Positions 11,740-23,825 are shown, counted from the stretch's first letter. The stretch: DNA of 64,000 nt from Protaetia brevitarsis (GCA_004143645.1 RXPK01000208.1:1605561-1669560); one strand, 5' to 3'. The notes: a model not told the origin generated them from the sequence alone. A program made the numbers and translations.

Positions 11740-12980
11740 ATTTTGCGTTGCCAGATGTGTACTTACCTATCAATGCAAATGGTGCACCTTTTACTTTTGC
11801 CGAAATGTGTTTAATGAGCAAAATAACAAAGTTTTTTTCTGGAACTGATTATTTCTTTAACGAAGCCTGATCGGTACGAAATGTTCTTTGGCTTATATTT
11901 AGAAACTGATTTTAAACACAATTTTAGACAATTAAAAGGAAAAAGGAAAAGCTAACTTCATTAAACATTGAGTTTAGAATCCTAAAAAATATAAAATGAG
12001 AATCACACGCAAATTCTATTTATTTTGTATTCTTATCATGATTAACAAGTTGGTCAATTGAATAGATATTGCATCCTTTCGTAGGTGAAATGCAAAATAA
12101 TTATAAAGTGCTTTAAATAGTCACGCCGCTTCACTAAATAATAGGTTTTATTAAATTTCCTATTTAATATTTCATTTATAAATTGAAAGGTTTCAACCTA
12201 GTTAACGTATCTCTTTAGCTAACAGACATTGATTGACTTTAAATATATTAATAATTCAAACTAAAACTGGACTACAAATAATGAAAATATTGATGTAGGT
12301 AGAACTATGTTATAAATTATAATTTATTAATATTGCAGCGAATATTTAATGATCACGATCAGAAACCATACACTGTTTCATATATAATTATTCAAAATCA
12401 GTGCACCGCTGTTATTTTATACACAAAAACAAACGGACCTCACAGCATTTTAGCAAAGGTAAAAGTTGAAAAGCTTTAACTTTGCTGGAAGAGAAGTATG
12501 AATAGAGAATTATTAATTTATTTGTTTTAGGAATGATTAGTATTTTCTTTATGAAAAGATGATTGTGAAATGCTAATTAATAATAGCGTTGTCTCAAGCG
12601 ACGATTAACTGATCTTGATAGCTTCTGTCAATGTCTCTTAGGTATTAGCTACGACAACAAAATTCTCATGTATTAATTATTTCTTATGATACAAATATGA
12701 ACATAGCACCAAATAGTTCATATTTTCAAAGAGTAGTGACTATATTCTTGGGCAAAACATAGATTGGAGAACGTAGGTTAATATCTAGGCCTTACCCAGG
12801 ACAATAAATTAAATAAACAAGACCAAAATAGCCCTGAAAGTGTGCAGAAAAAGTTTGGAAAAACTTAAACCCTTTTGCGAGGTAGCTGTATAATACTGAA
12901 AAAAGTGAAAAGCGAAATGGAGCAGAGGAGATCCAATTATTCGGAGAATCTCCACGGAATAGGGCAGGCTAAAACTCTTG
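11740..12980. other. No gene recognised
   Basis: AT-rich sequence. A short open stretch at about 11745-11870 encodes ALPDVYLPINANGAPFTF with no recognised family. The rest shows nothing I can name. The last 150 bases are probably the damaged upstream part of the LINE tail that follows. Confidence 0.4.
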
Positions 12981-12988
12981 GATAAGCA

Positions 12989-13183
12989 ACAGAATCTGAA
13001 TGTAGATTTTGTGAAAAATAGGATGACACACCCGTTCGTCTCCTCTCAAATTTCGTAGCACTGTGCAACTCAAGGGCGTTGCACTTGGGAGCATGTGAAA
13101 TCGAAGAGGAAGACTTACCTAATCTAGGGCCTTCTCAGATCCTACACTTTCTGAAAGCAATAGGATTAGAAGGCAAGTTGTAA
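12989..13183 (+). pseudogene. LINE C-terminal tail, R1/LOA-like
   Basis: The frame reads ESECRFCEK, stop, DDTPVRLL, then ALCNSRALHLGACEIEEEDL and QILHFLKAIGLEGKL before a stop. This is the C-terminal arrangement of R1/LOA-type LINE polyproteins: a CxxC...H...C knuckle followed by an LxFLKxxGL end. One in-frame stop and a lost histidine mark it as a pseudogene. Upstream (about 12830-12988) the frame is broken. A different family from the LINE at 9722-11415. Confidence 0.65.
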
Positions 13184-13443
13184 AACAACAAGAATAGTGG
13201 ACACAGTAGATCACTTGGGTTGCAGTGCAATTTCACCTTCCATTCATACAAAGATACATATACATAGATACATACATATACTTTTCCTACGCTAGTGAAT
13301 ATTACATATTCCCGCAATAAAGCTACGCTAATTGTTGAGAACAAATAGCCAAAGATAAACGCTTTAAAATTACAGAAACCTTTTTTCAGTGTGCTGACTT
13401 TACAACCGAATATTTGGACGATTTGTAAGTATTCTATGTTTTA

Positions 13444-14260
13444 GATGTGGATAAATGAAAAATAATCCGTAATTGTCAAATCTGGAAAACGTGGTAGAAA
13501 GTCTACTATCCGATTATCAAAGACTTCATGCAATAATTCTATCGTTTCCATTATCTTATGGAGTGTTGCATTATCTTGCTGAAAATATCCTTCGCGGAGT
13601 TTATCATCATGTAATTGATTTAAAAATGGTTAAATTATTACGATATCGTTCCGCATTCATGCTATTATTAAAGAATATTGTACCAATAATCCGTCTGCAA
13701 GAAACAGTGATCCAAAGGTCTATTTTTGGAAAATGTAAGCGTGTTTTTAAGAATATCATTTGGATTTTCACTAGACCAGATGCCCATTATTTAAATATCC
13801 TGATAAAGGGAACCATATGCTTCATCCGAGAGACAGGATTTATCAAGAACTTCGTCATTATTCATCGTGCCCAAAAGCCATTGACAGTAATTAATTCGAG
13901 TTACATAATCAATCGGTAAGAGTTCATAGACGCAATGAAATTTGCATGGGAAATTTTTATAGATCTTTATTCAGGATTGAATGGCATGTTCGATATGAAA
14001 GCTGTATTTGCCGTGAAAGCTTACGAATTGATTTCTTGGGTGATTCAGTTATTCGCTCCTCAGCATCTGCTATATTTTCAACTGTCCGTTTTAATGGTCT
14101 ACCACTTCCTGGTTTTCGAGAACAGATACTGTTTCAGGGAATTTTGCCACTGATTCTTCTTCTTCGTATGTTACTGGAAAATTTGAAAATTCTGCCCGAA
14201 ATTCTTCGATACATAGCTGCAAAGAGTACAACCATTCTTCATTATCCAATTTTACATTTC
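13444..14260 (-). pseudogene. Tc1/mariner-superfamily transposase remnant
   Basis: Reading the minus strand across several frames gives the landmarks of a mariner-type transposase in order. RKPGSGRPLKRTVENI is the linker after the first DNA-binding helix set, and SIRKLSRQIQLSYRTCHSIL is the second helix-turn-helix. RINYCQWLL and then CLSDEAYGSLYQD follow (normally FSDEA.F.L.G). After that come SSENPNDILKNTL, RRIIGTIFFNN and YFQQDNATLHK (normally QQDGA..H). The end reads ELLHEVFDNRIV and LPRFPDLTITDYF (normally WPPRSPDLTPLDYFLW). At least five frameshifts or stops. I did not find convincing terminal inverted repeats. The long plus-strand frames here (13473-14263) are shadows. Confidence 0.82.
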
Positions 14261-14464
14261 TAAAGCATGAGATTCGATAATGAAAACTCTATAATTTATT
14301 GTAAACACTTTTGGACGTCAACAAACCAATATAGTACACACGACAGATGTATTTTATTTGTGACCACCAACATGATATTTGGCTTATTATATCATGGCTT
14401 CATCATCAGCGGTCTCGTCGTCCTCCTGGTGCCATACCGAAGGTCTTTATGACATCTTTATCTT

Positions 14465-15530
14465 AAAATAGCGGCGTGTTCAATGTCTCGCCGGTGGATT
14501 ATTGCTGAGGTTCAAAGACATAAGGCGGAGCGGCACAGACAGCGTGCCTCAGTTAAGTCCAGGCTTGGCAGTCCGCTCGGCGGACAGGTTGATCGCGTCC
14601 CGGACTCGGCGGACCCGGATTTTCGGTGGTGGCTTATCCTGGGGCTCAATAACACGGGCAATCAGGGGATTGAGAGATTCGCCCGCCCTCCGCCATGATC
14701 GGGCAGCCAATTCCAAAAGATAGTCCTTGAGTAATGGAATTTTAAGGTCGTCGCGAAGCTGTTGATTTCTCACCATCCATGGAGCTCCGACGATAAGGCG
14801 CAGCATACGATTCTGCAGGACCTCCATGGTGGTGAAGTGCGACTCGGCCATGGTACAGAGGGCGAGCGCCCCATATGTCAGGATCGGCCTTAGGCATGCG
14901 GTATAAAAGCAAAAGCTTCGAGCCGATGTCTAGTTTGCTTTGCCTAGATAGAAGTGGCATTAGCTGGATCTTCGCAGCCTGAAACCGACACTTGACTTCA
15001 CTGACATGACGTCGAAATGTCAAACCGCGATCCAAGACGAGCCCCAGGTATTTGACCTGGTGCGCCCACGGAACAACGTCGCCCTGGACCTCCATGCTGA
15101 TCAGCATGGCCTCGTTTTTCCCGGCGGCACAAATGGCCGTGTCGTCAGCATACATGGCGAGGTTCACACCCGGGTGTGTGGGTATGTCGCTCGTATAAAT
15201 TATGAAGAGCTCAGGGCCCAAGAGCGACCCCTGAGGAACCCCTGACCCGATCGGGCGAACGGAAGAGAGAACCTCCCCAACCTTAATTGAAAAGGAGTGT
15301 CCCGTCAAATATGATTTAATTAGCATTCGAACGCCCTTTCGAAATCCAAAAAGACCGCCACAGTAGTCTCTCTCCTCTCAAGGCTGTCCCTGACGGCTTC
15401 GGTCAACCTCAACAGCTGGTAATCGGTTGAGAGCCCTGCTCTAAAGCCAAATTGCTCGTCAGGGAGAGGATTGATATCAAGCAGTTCATCGCGCAAACGC
15501 GAGAGGATGACTGCCTCGGCCACATATCAT
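14465..15530 (-). pseudogene. Jockey-like LINE, 5' truncated, with internal deletions
   Basis: On the minus strand the reverse transcriptase is entered at LPDEQFGFRAGLST and continues to VAVFLDFERAFE (motif A). A deletion with a frame change follows, then IKSYLTGHSFSI, GSGVPQGSLLGPELF (motif B) and MYADDTAI (motif C). A second deletion removes the region between the YADD box and HQVKYLGLVLDRGLTF. After a frameshift near 14880 the C-terminus reads NRMLRLIVGAPWMVRNQQL and LRDDLKIPLLKDYL, the signature of the Jockey clade (APWYVRN..IH.DL). Markedly richer in G+C than its flanks. No target duplication seen. Confidence 0.88.
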
Positions 15531-15539
15531 AGCTTGCTA

Positions 15540-17690
15540 GAGGGCAAATTTAATTGATCCTATTATATTTGTTTGAATGTTGTTAAAACGACAAAAACGT
15601 TTTATAAATCAATACTAGGATTTTTTCAGAGTGTATTCGCTTGCCTCAAGAATTCTTTTGCTCTGTGTGCATTAACTTTGAGCCGCAGTTTATAATAAAG
15701 TAACTACGCTTGGGGTATTGCGTTGCGCATAAACTTTTATCAAATGCCATTGTTAGAGCAAAAATAGAAACGCTTCCCAAATGTGACGAATTCAGCGTAT
15801 TTGTTTCCTGTTCAATTTATCTACGTTCGCGATAACGTCCACGAGGGCTTTGCTTTCTTTCCCATTTTTTTTTCCTCCGTCTTTATTTCGTTTGCGTTGT
15901 CTCCTTTTTGCTTCTATATATTCATTCATCTAAACGCACGCAAACACGGTCCCTGTTCTTTGTGTAAATTTTCGTTTATCGTACGTTTCCTCGCGTCCGA
16001 GAACCCGTTTCACCCTTGTTCTACAAAGAATTTCCGCAATAGAGGTCGATTGAATAGCGCCGAACTTTCCATCAGCACAAATCGAAACTCTGTCTAACCG
16101 AAACCTTCATCATCGTCGGCGGGCGGGTAGTACCTACTTAATACGCGCAGTTTTCCATAGAAACGCCGCAGTTACCGATAACACCACCGACGCCGGCGTA
16201 TCCTCGAGTTAGTTATAGTTTACAGTTCGCCTACACTACACATTGAGATGCCTTGTATAGTTGGAATACTTACCTTGTTGTTTGAATGTGATCGTATCCC
16301 GGAAAAGTGAAACTAACACCAGGATGAATCGGATTAGGGACGATACCGACCATCGGACGTCCATATTTGGAGTGGTTTTATTGCTAAGGTTACATTGTAG
16401 ATGTAACGACGCGCTTTATCTGTAATAGAAGAAAAAACAATTATTTTGCTTGTAGTTTATAAATTCAATTACATTCGTATTTAGTTACAGGCCTATAGAC
16501 TACATTAGAGAATCTTAATCGGTTAAGCTGTAGGAAGATGACTATTTCTTATTCCTTAACTTGTTTCCCTATGGTTAACAAAATAGTAGTAATATAAGAT
16601 TTCGTTACTTTTCCTTACTTGTATCTAATCGTTATTTTCGTTGTTTGTATTCGTTACCATGAATTCGATACTTTCGTTGCTTTTGGTACACTTTCGATAA
16701 TTTCGATACTTTCGATAGTCTAATTATTTCGTTACTTCTGCCTTACTGTAGATACATACAGATAGGTAATAGTTACGAATGCAGCGTGATGCTACACGGT
16801 TACTGCTAGGCTGCGGTATTCCGAACTTACCAAAGATAGTTGATGGGCTATTTTTACGCATATCATTTTTAATTGTCCTATATAAATTTATACAATAAAT
16901 TATTATTAGTAATTATTAATATTGCCAAAATAGCCGTTTTTTTTTCTCATCAATTAAATATACCTTAATCAGAAAATTGCTAAGATAATATTAAATACAG
17001 TTAAAGCAATTTTCATATTTAGGTTAGTATTTAGGAGTAATAAAGCATTCTAAACTGTTCTTTTCTCTTAGTAAAAAAAAAGGAATTGAAAACGCCAGTT
17101 GCAAACAATATGCTATTTTTTTCATTGTGACATATAGCGATATTTAATGTGCATATACTTGTTATGCAATTTTGAGAGGTATAACTATGAAGTCGTAAAA
17201 TATTTAATGGGTATTTTATCGTTTTCAGAGATAATAATTGTTAAGGTCTGGATTTTTAAAGCAAGTACGTACTTTAAATACAAAAATATATTGTTAATTC
17301 GCAATAAATGCCTGTTTTATCGTGACACACACAAAAGCTGTTAATATTATTCTTTTAATACAGATATTCTTCACGATTATATGAAAACGGCATAATATTA
17401 AATAACGGACGACTTTCCCTTTAAAAATTAGGTATTTCAATATTAAATATCGCTACCTACATGTCGCAATGAAAAAAGTTTTAAGCGTTTCCAAACAAAT
17501 TTGAATAAAAACCGATTTTCGAACTATATTTTGAAAACCGATTCACGTCAAATTCATGTATTATTTTTGAATAACCATACAAGAATGTCTGTTCGATTAG
17601 TCATTTCTATTAATATTGCGTTGTACGAAAGTGTAATTACAATGATATACATAAACACTTTTGGTTAGTCAATGAATTTGACATTAATCC
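15540..17690. other. No gene recognised; GC-richer island at 15780-16370
   Basis: The island contains a 104-codon plus-strand frame (15783-16097) with no family resemblance. On the minus strand a consensus splice donor, CAAG followed by GTAAGTATTCC, lies at about 16263-16277. This could end an untranslated exon, but no acceptor or partner exon can be shown. The rest is AT-rich and featureless apart from the degenerate repeat at 16600-16745. Confidence 0.35.
16600..16745. repeat. Degenerate TTTCGATAC/TTCGTTACT repeat
   Basis: Words of the form TTTCGATACT, TTTCGATAAT, TTCGTTACTT and TTCGTTGCTT recur about ten times with irregular spacing. This looks like an eroded minisatellite. Confidence 0.6.
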
Positions 17691-17730
17691 CATTCAGAGC
17701 CAGCTACAAACACGCAAAGATAGGGCGATT

Positions 17731-18070
17731 TAGTCTGTTTAACAAAAAGGCGCTCATACCTCAAAATCTATTAAAGATAGGTATAAGGAATGCTGATATA
17801 GAGTGATAGGGAATGATATTTACTTCTTAATTCCAAATTAAAATACAGGGTGTTCTATTTAAAAAAAAAAGAATACTTAGTCTGTTTAACAAAAAGTCGC
17901 TTATATCTCAAAATCTATTAAAGGTAGGTATAGGGAATGCTCATCTAAAGAGATAGGGGATGATATTTACTTCCTAATTCCGAATTAAAATACAGGGTGT
18001 TCTATTTAAAAAAATGAGTTTTCTGCATTTGAAAATATGTCACTTTGTTCCTCAGTTTTGAACACCCTGT
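17731..18070 (+). repeat. Two tandem 147-bp units ending in a TACAGGGTGTTC transposon terminus
   Basis: Units start at 17731 and 17878 with TAGTCTGTTTAACAAAAA. Each carries a TACAGGGTGTTCTATTT word (17843 and 17993). An inverted GAACACCCTGTA closes the cluster at 18059-18070. These words are ends of TA-flanked Tc1/mariner-type MITEs. A related inverted terminus (ATACCCTGTATA) is at about 18473-18484. Confidence 0.75.
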
Positions 18071-18489
18071 ATGTTAGAATGTAAAGTGTGCTTACCGTTT
18101 CTTAGAGTTGTATCTACATTCATAACATAGCAAATTTGGAGTCTCTACTTGCAGTATTAACCAAGATATTAATTTCTCAATGATGCAATGATTATGACTA
18201 AAAAAAAGAAAAACTTAAATAACTCAAAAACGGCAACATGTAGCTATAGGAATAGCTAATGAAAACTGACGTATTTATAGTTGTAGAATCCAAAAAATGA
18301 ATAAAAAATTATACCATTCTATTTAAAATAACAAAGTTGACATCCATTTCCGGTCAACCGGAAGTGATATTTTGGTTAAGGTATTTTGCATTTATAGTTC
18401 CAATCGAACAGATACTGGTGCCAAAAGTAAATAATAGAACATCATAAACTTTTAATGAACCAGTTACGTGGAATACCCTGTATATTGCC

Positions 18490-20134
18490 GAAATATCAAT
18501 AAAATATTTAAAATTAAGCAGTTATGTCATTCAATCCGTCTGCTACCACCAAAAATTTTAAGATAATATATTAACCAAACGCACAAGAAAATTTACCAAA
18601 TTATTTAAGCTTTTAAGTACCTATAGTCAGACGAAGTGAAATTGAAAGAATTGTTAGATTGCTGTGATCAAAGGCTTTCTAAGACAAATAAGTCTCTGAT
18701 TTTTTTTTTAAATAATATAAACAGCGAATCCTTGTTTCAAGTCTTGTTTATTTTCGATATAATGGAGTGTGCTTTATGCGTAAGTACATATGTAATTTAG
18801 TTTTGCCAAAACAGTTACTGCAGTTACATATAGGTAATAGATACATTCGGTTCCCCGGAGTATTGGTACCTGTGCACAAAAAGTATCGAATACATTTGTC
18901 AGCCGGTAAGGCTACACAAGACGTTCAGATGAAACAACTAATGGTGCAGCTTTATGCACGATCGTGGTGATCAAAATACCGGGTGTATAAAATACAATCG
19001 GTATGATATTGAAATGCCTTTGAAATGTATAAAAAAATAATTAGAAAGCACTGGGTATTGTAGCACTTAAAAGTCACTTAATGAAAACAAGAGACCTTCG
19101 GCAATATCAGATATATAAAATAAGTTTGTGGGAGAAAGAAGTATTTGAACTAAACTGAATATTTAATTATTTATAATTTAGCAAAATATAAATTAAAATG
19201 TACCAAGAGTTACATTTAATACGCCTATAAAACAATTTTTTTTTGTAAATTTTCTATATATCTATTAAGTTTCAAAAACTTTCCTCTGCATTGCTGAATA
19301 GCAACTGGTATAATAAAATGTTTATTGCAACATTAGAATTACAAATGGACGTGCAACAAAGTTGTAATTATTCATTAATTACCTTCAGTGTATGTGATAA
19401 TAGTTTCCCAAAAGATTAAATACTAACAAAATATTGTTAATATTTCCTCTTTATCATCACAGTGTATATATACACAGTATAAGTATATCTTGTATACATC
19501 CAATCCACTTAGATATTAATATTTTACATTAGATACATTTACTACAAACTACACAAAACTAAAACCCACTTTTTCTAAATTCTTTTCACAAAATTAGTGG
19601 TATATCGACAATGATCGTGGTTTAATCAATATATTAGTCGACCGGATAATAAACACCGCAATCATGAGCGATTGATGCACCGCGTAGTGCACATCCACGA
19701 CTATCACGTATCAGATGCATACTGGTTCCTTCCTACCCTGTCAACTATATGGGGTAGGCAGGTGGGCCCGCATGTAACGTAATGCCTTTGGAAAGGTATT
19801 TTAAGTACGAGTATGATAAACAGAAACTGTTATACAAAAAAAAAAGGAACTCCCTACCGATCTCATGCGTAAGCCCTCAGGCTATACCATGTAATTTATT
19901 GCCTTAATTGTTAAATTATTTTTAACAGCAATAAATACCTCTGTTTTTTAGAAAACAGCGATATCTATATTTTTTATCTTATAACTCGTAACGCAGTTTT
20001 TGCACTTTAAATACCAAAAATTGTCGCTAACCTTCATGTAATATAATAATTCTACAAGCTTGTGTATTGTAAAGCCAAAACTACTTAATTTGTCAACTAA
20101 AGTAAAATAAATTACCAAAAAGTAGCGTTAAAAA
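18490..20134. other. No gene recognised
   Basis: AT-rich. A 67-codon frame at 18767-18970 is not recognised. A partial TACCGGGTGTATAAAAT word near 18978 suggests a further eroded MITE end. Nothing else can be supported. Confidence 0.4.
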
Positions 20135-20136
20135 TA

Positions 20137-20440
20137 CAGTGAGTCTGTAATCTGGAATAAATTCAATAAAGCGAAGACAGTATTTTTTCCGGAAATATGC
20201 TCGGACACGTCGATTAGTATTTTAAATTGCCCACTTTTTCATCTGAGAAAATTTTATACAGCGTGTCCAAAATTTGAAATATGACGTCATCGACAATTTT
20301 TTTAAATGCAGCCCTAATTTTTTTATAACTATTCTTAAAGGGTATATCAAATTGCACAAGCGTACTAAATTTCAAATTTTTATTCCTTGTCATTAAAAAG
20401 ATATTTAACAATAACTAATTCGGAAAATGAAGAAATCTGA
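20137..20440 (+). repeat. Left long terminal inverted repeat
   Basis: Reverse-complementary to 21857-22087, apart from an extra segment at about 20185-20262 and scattered substitutions. It ends near GAAGAAATC, about 220 bases before the transposase start. Confidence 0.88.
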
Positions 20441-20658
20441 TTCAAATTTATTTTTATGAAGTTTTAAAATGGCACGTCAAAGGGTTTTTGTTTTATCATT
20501 TTCTTTTATCAAACTAGGTTGACGTCTTATCACACTGTCAAAAAACAAGGTAATAAAAGTAAGTAACAAGTGAAGCTAGTATTCGACTCGTATTGAGCGA
20601 GGACACTTATTAGTTTGTCGTTTAGTGAGAAACACCGTTTGTTGAAAAATCGACCATA

Positions 20659-21683
20659 ATGCCGTTTTTAACTGAAACCCACAAAATTAAAATTTTAATG
20701 ATGATTGGCTACGGAAATAGGACAAGAACACAAAATGACGTTACTCATTTATTCAGAGAGAAGTATCCTGATTTACCACCCATATCTCAAAGTATCGTAA
20801 GCAAGATTGAAAAACAGTTTCGGGAAAACGGGCATTTAAGGAAAACAAATAATCATCGTCAGAGTGCGCTCAATGAAGAAGTAAAATTTAATGTATGTAC
20901 CTCTTTCTGTTCAAGAAAATCCTTATATCTGCAGCAGGTTGATAGGTAGAGAACTCGAAATTAGCCAGTCTTCGGTGGCAAGAACTCTTAAAGCGCACAA
21001 ATTTTATACCTATAAATTGACAATCCTCCAGGAACTTACCGAAGATGATCCGGATCGAAGACTTCAGTTTTATGAACAAATGATGGATCTACTAGACAGA
21101 AATGTTGTAAACATAGAAAATGTTCTATTTTCTGTCGGATCAATGTTTATGTTAAACGGTGAGGTAAATCGTCAAAACTGTCGTTATTGGGCAGACAACA
21201 ACCCACGATGGATGAGGGAAGGCCACACTCAACATTCAGAAAAAGTCAATGTTTGCGCAGACATTGTTGGTGATCGAGTAATAGGACCGATTTTCTTCCA
21301 AGAAAATCTCAATAGAGCGAGATATTTAGAATTCTTGCGGGAAGAACTAATTCCGAATTTGGCTACTCTATTCCCCGATCCGGTTGAAGTTGATGTCCAG
21401 AATAGAAACATCTGGTTCCTACAAGACCGCGTGAAGAGGACCTTTTGAATGGCCACCCAGGTCTCCGGATTTAACGCCAATGGACTATTTCTTATGGGGG
21501 TACTTGAAAGGCAAAGTTTTTAAAACCAAACCGGAAAATATTGAGGTGTTGAAAGAACGAATAAGACAGGAGTGTAGGCTAATTTCCGCTAAAGTAATTA
21601 GAAATGTTCAAAATGAGTTTCGGTTCCGTTTAGGGTATTGTCAGGAAGTACATGGACATTTTCAACACAAGGTGAATCAGTAA
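20659..21683 (+). pseudogene. Mariner-type transposase, inactive
   Basis: It begins MPFLTETHKIKILMMIGYG with an N-terminal helix-turn-helix. A frame change occurs near 20895. The second helix-turn-helix follows (SQSSVARTLKAHKFYTYKL), then LQELTEDDPDRRLQFYEQMM. The box normally reading FSDES.F is FSVGSMFMLNG here, so the first catalytic aspartate is lost. NRQNCRYWADNNPRWMRE and VNVCADIVGDRVIGPIFF are intact. The second aspartate box is reduced to WFLQD, after which a stretch of about 30 residues is missing. A second frame change leads to WPPRSPDLTPMDYFLWGYLK, which holds the third acidic position. It would have been cut-and-paste transposase binding the long inverted repeats around it. Confidence 0.92.
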
Positions 21684-21856
21684 TGGTCGAGAATGAGTGA
21701 CGACATCATCCACCAAGAATTGATTAACCTATGGAAGAGCGAAGATCAACCCAAAAACCAAGGCTATAGGAAGAGCACTCGCGGGTGACATAGTCTTTTT
21801 GATAATGTATTTGAAATGTAGCAATTGTCAATAAATGCTATTATTATTATTATTAT

Positions 21857-22087
21857 TTCTTCATTTTTCGAATTAGTTATTATTAAATATCATTTTAATG
21901 ACAAGGAATAAAAACTTTAAATTTGGTACACATATGTAATTTGATAAACCTTTTAAGAATAGTTATAAAAAAATTAGGGCTACCATTTAAAAAAATTGTC
22001 GATGACGTCATATCTCAAATTTGGGACACTCTGTAAAAATACTGTCTTCGCTTTACTGAATTTATTCCAGATTACAGACTCACACTG
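21857..22087 (-). repeat. Right long terminal inverted repeat
   Basis: Reverse complement of the left repeat. It carries the same TGACGTCAT palindrome and ends GACTCACACTG followed by TA. Confidence 0.88.
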
Positions 22088-22729
22088 TATATGAGAGGCT
22101 TTGTATGTTGAGATGAAACGTGTGCTTACTGCTGAAAGTTAAAGCAATATAAACGACTCAATATTACTTAGTATGCACAACAGCATGAGTCCGGTCAAGA
22201 CAATATTTTATCTTAATACATCCGTTAAATCTGACAGGATTGCTAAAAGTGCGCATTTCAATATCCTAGAAATAAATATGTAATACTCGTTAAAATTTAC
22301 GAGTGGTAATTATAAAATAAATGTATGCCCACTTCATGCGCATGTTAACGTGTTTTTAACTTCTTCTTTTGTTTTGCGGTTTAGCTTATTTTATAAATAG
22401 TTATTAGGTATGTCTCTTCAGTTAAGTTGTGACTACACGCCCTAGGTATACTTATTTTTCCAAATGCAAGTTTACCTGTTTCTAGCCATTTTTAGTGGTT
22501 CTTATTAGTTTATTCTACTTACGCGTCTATTGCACTCTAGTTTTCCTTCAAATTCTACTTATTTATATCTTTAACATCACATTTTGTTTTGTATCTTATT
22601 GCTCATTATTTTCATTTATTACATGTCTTACATCTTTTCTTTTCTTGAGATTTTTGCATTACCGTTAGGTGCATCAATAATTTCTTGCATCAGCTTCTCA
22701 TCTGTTCACTTACATATGAAAAAAAACTG

Positions 22730-22852
22730 CGTATTCTACCTTTTTTCATGTTAGAGAGCATAGAAAAAAAAGGGACAACAAAGTTTACATAATTTATTGT
22801 AGTCACAACGTCATTGCATGTAATATTTACCATTACTATAATTTTTACAGTG
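22730..22852 (-). mobile_element. Partial MITE of the CACTGTAAAAAA family
   Basis: In reverse complement this matches the left third of the intact element at 53260-53785: CACTGTAAAAAT, then ATTACATG.AATGACGTTGTGA, then AATAAAT.ATGTAAA. Only one terminus (22852, followed by TA) is preserved. Confidence 0.75.
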
Positions 22853-22854
22853 TA

Positions 22855-23825
22855 TAATTCTGCCAATTGAATATATGTATATCTCTGATGCTAGAGAACC
22901 GGTGCCAACATAATAAAAGGTAAGTAAATTGCCAGTGTAATTACCAAATTTAGGGATATCAAATAAAATTTACGACCATTAATTACCTTCTTGGAAAGGG
23001 ACACGAGTTCTGCAATTATTAACCTTTCTAACTGTGTGTCTTAAATTAGTTATTGAGGAAATAAATCACGATAGCACGATCGGATATTTGAGACGGTACC
23101 ATCATGTACTTATGTAATTACCAACTATATTTTTTAAATTATACCTTGAAATAAAAGCTGTTGGACACGAGAAATGGGAAAATTCATAGCAGACTGTGTG
23201 GTATTGCAGTAATTGATCATAGTTTTTGGCTACGTTTTAATCGCTCCAGGTAGAAAAATGATCGCAATTTTCCTTTAATATGCAGTTCTTCCGAACTTTA
23301 TAGTCATAGCATGTCATTGCCGTCTTCTGGGATGTATAAATCACGCGGGAACATAGTTCAGGAGTGTGTAAGCTAGCTAGCTGACCTGATTTTCAGATTA
23401 TTACATATTGCCTTTGCTTCAGGGACTGGATATGAGATACGTTTTTCGTTTTTGAGATAACTAGATGCGGTTTTAAATAACTTATCACGTCAATTTTATC
23501 TATTAGTTTTAAAACACAAATTAGTAAGTTCGAAAACCGTTCAAAAAATTTTACAAATCTTATTGTTTATGTTAAATTCATAGGAGTCTTGTTCTTTGTT
23601 TTATGCTTTTTACTCCCTGCAAGTTTATTTTTTCTTTCTTTTTCTTTTTATTCTTCCCAACTTATATTTAGTCTTCTTTAATTATTCCTTTCTGTTTCAT
23701 TATCGGTTCGTCCATCATTTTCGTTTTTTTTTCCTTCTCTACTTCGTAGGTTTGTATCTCGTCTCTTCCTCTTAATGAATACTAATTCTTAATACTTATC
23801 GATCAGGAATTTACATATAGGTAGA
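22855..23825. other. No gene recognised; pyrimidine-rich stretch at 23620-23770
   Basis: AT-rich DNA. The T-rich plus strand around 23620-23770 is low-complexity (TTTCTTTCTTTTTCTTTTTATTC). Nothing else seen. Confidence 0.5.

Larger units (their letters stand above)
20137..22087 (+). mobile_element. Mariner-type transposon with long (200-300 bp) terminal inverted repeats
   Basis: The ends read CAGTGAGTCTGTAATCTGG (left) and, reverse complemented, CAGTGTGAGTCTGTAATCTGG (right). Each is flanked by TA (20135-20136 and 22088-22089), the expected target duplication. The inverted similarity continues inward to about 20440 and 21857. It includes TGACGTCAT and ATTCCTTGTCATTAAAA stretches. The left arm has about 75 extra bases (about 20185-20262). 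The element encloses a transposase pseudogene on the plus strand. It is complete end to end but non-autonomous. Confidence 0.93.

Noticed and set aside
13473..14263. 148- and 105-codon plus-strand frames
   Set aside because: They are antisense shadows of the minus-strand mariner-type transposase remnant.
14483..14723. Plus-strand arginine-rich frames
   Set aside because: Antisense shadows of the Jockey-like LINE.
15006..15245. 79-codon plus-strand frame
   Set aside because: Antisense to the Jockey-like reverse transcriptase motifs.
21229..21480. 83-codon minus-strand frame
   Set aside because: Antisense shadow of the mariner-type transposase.
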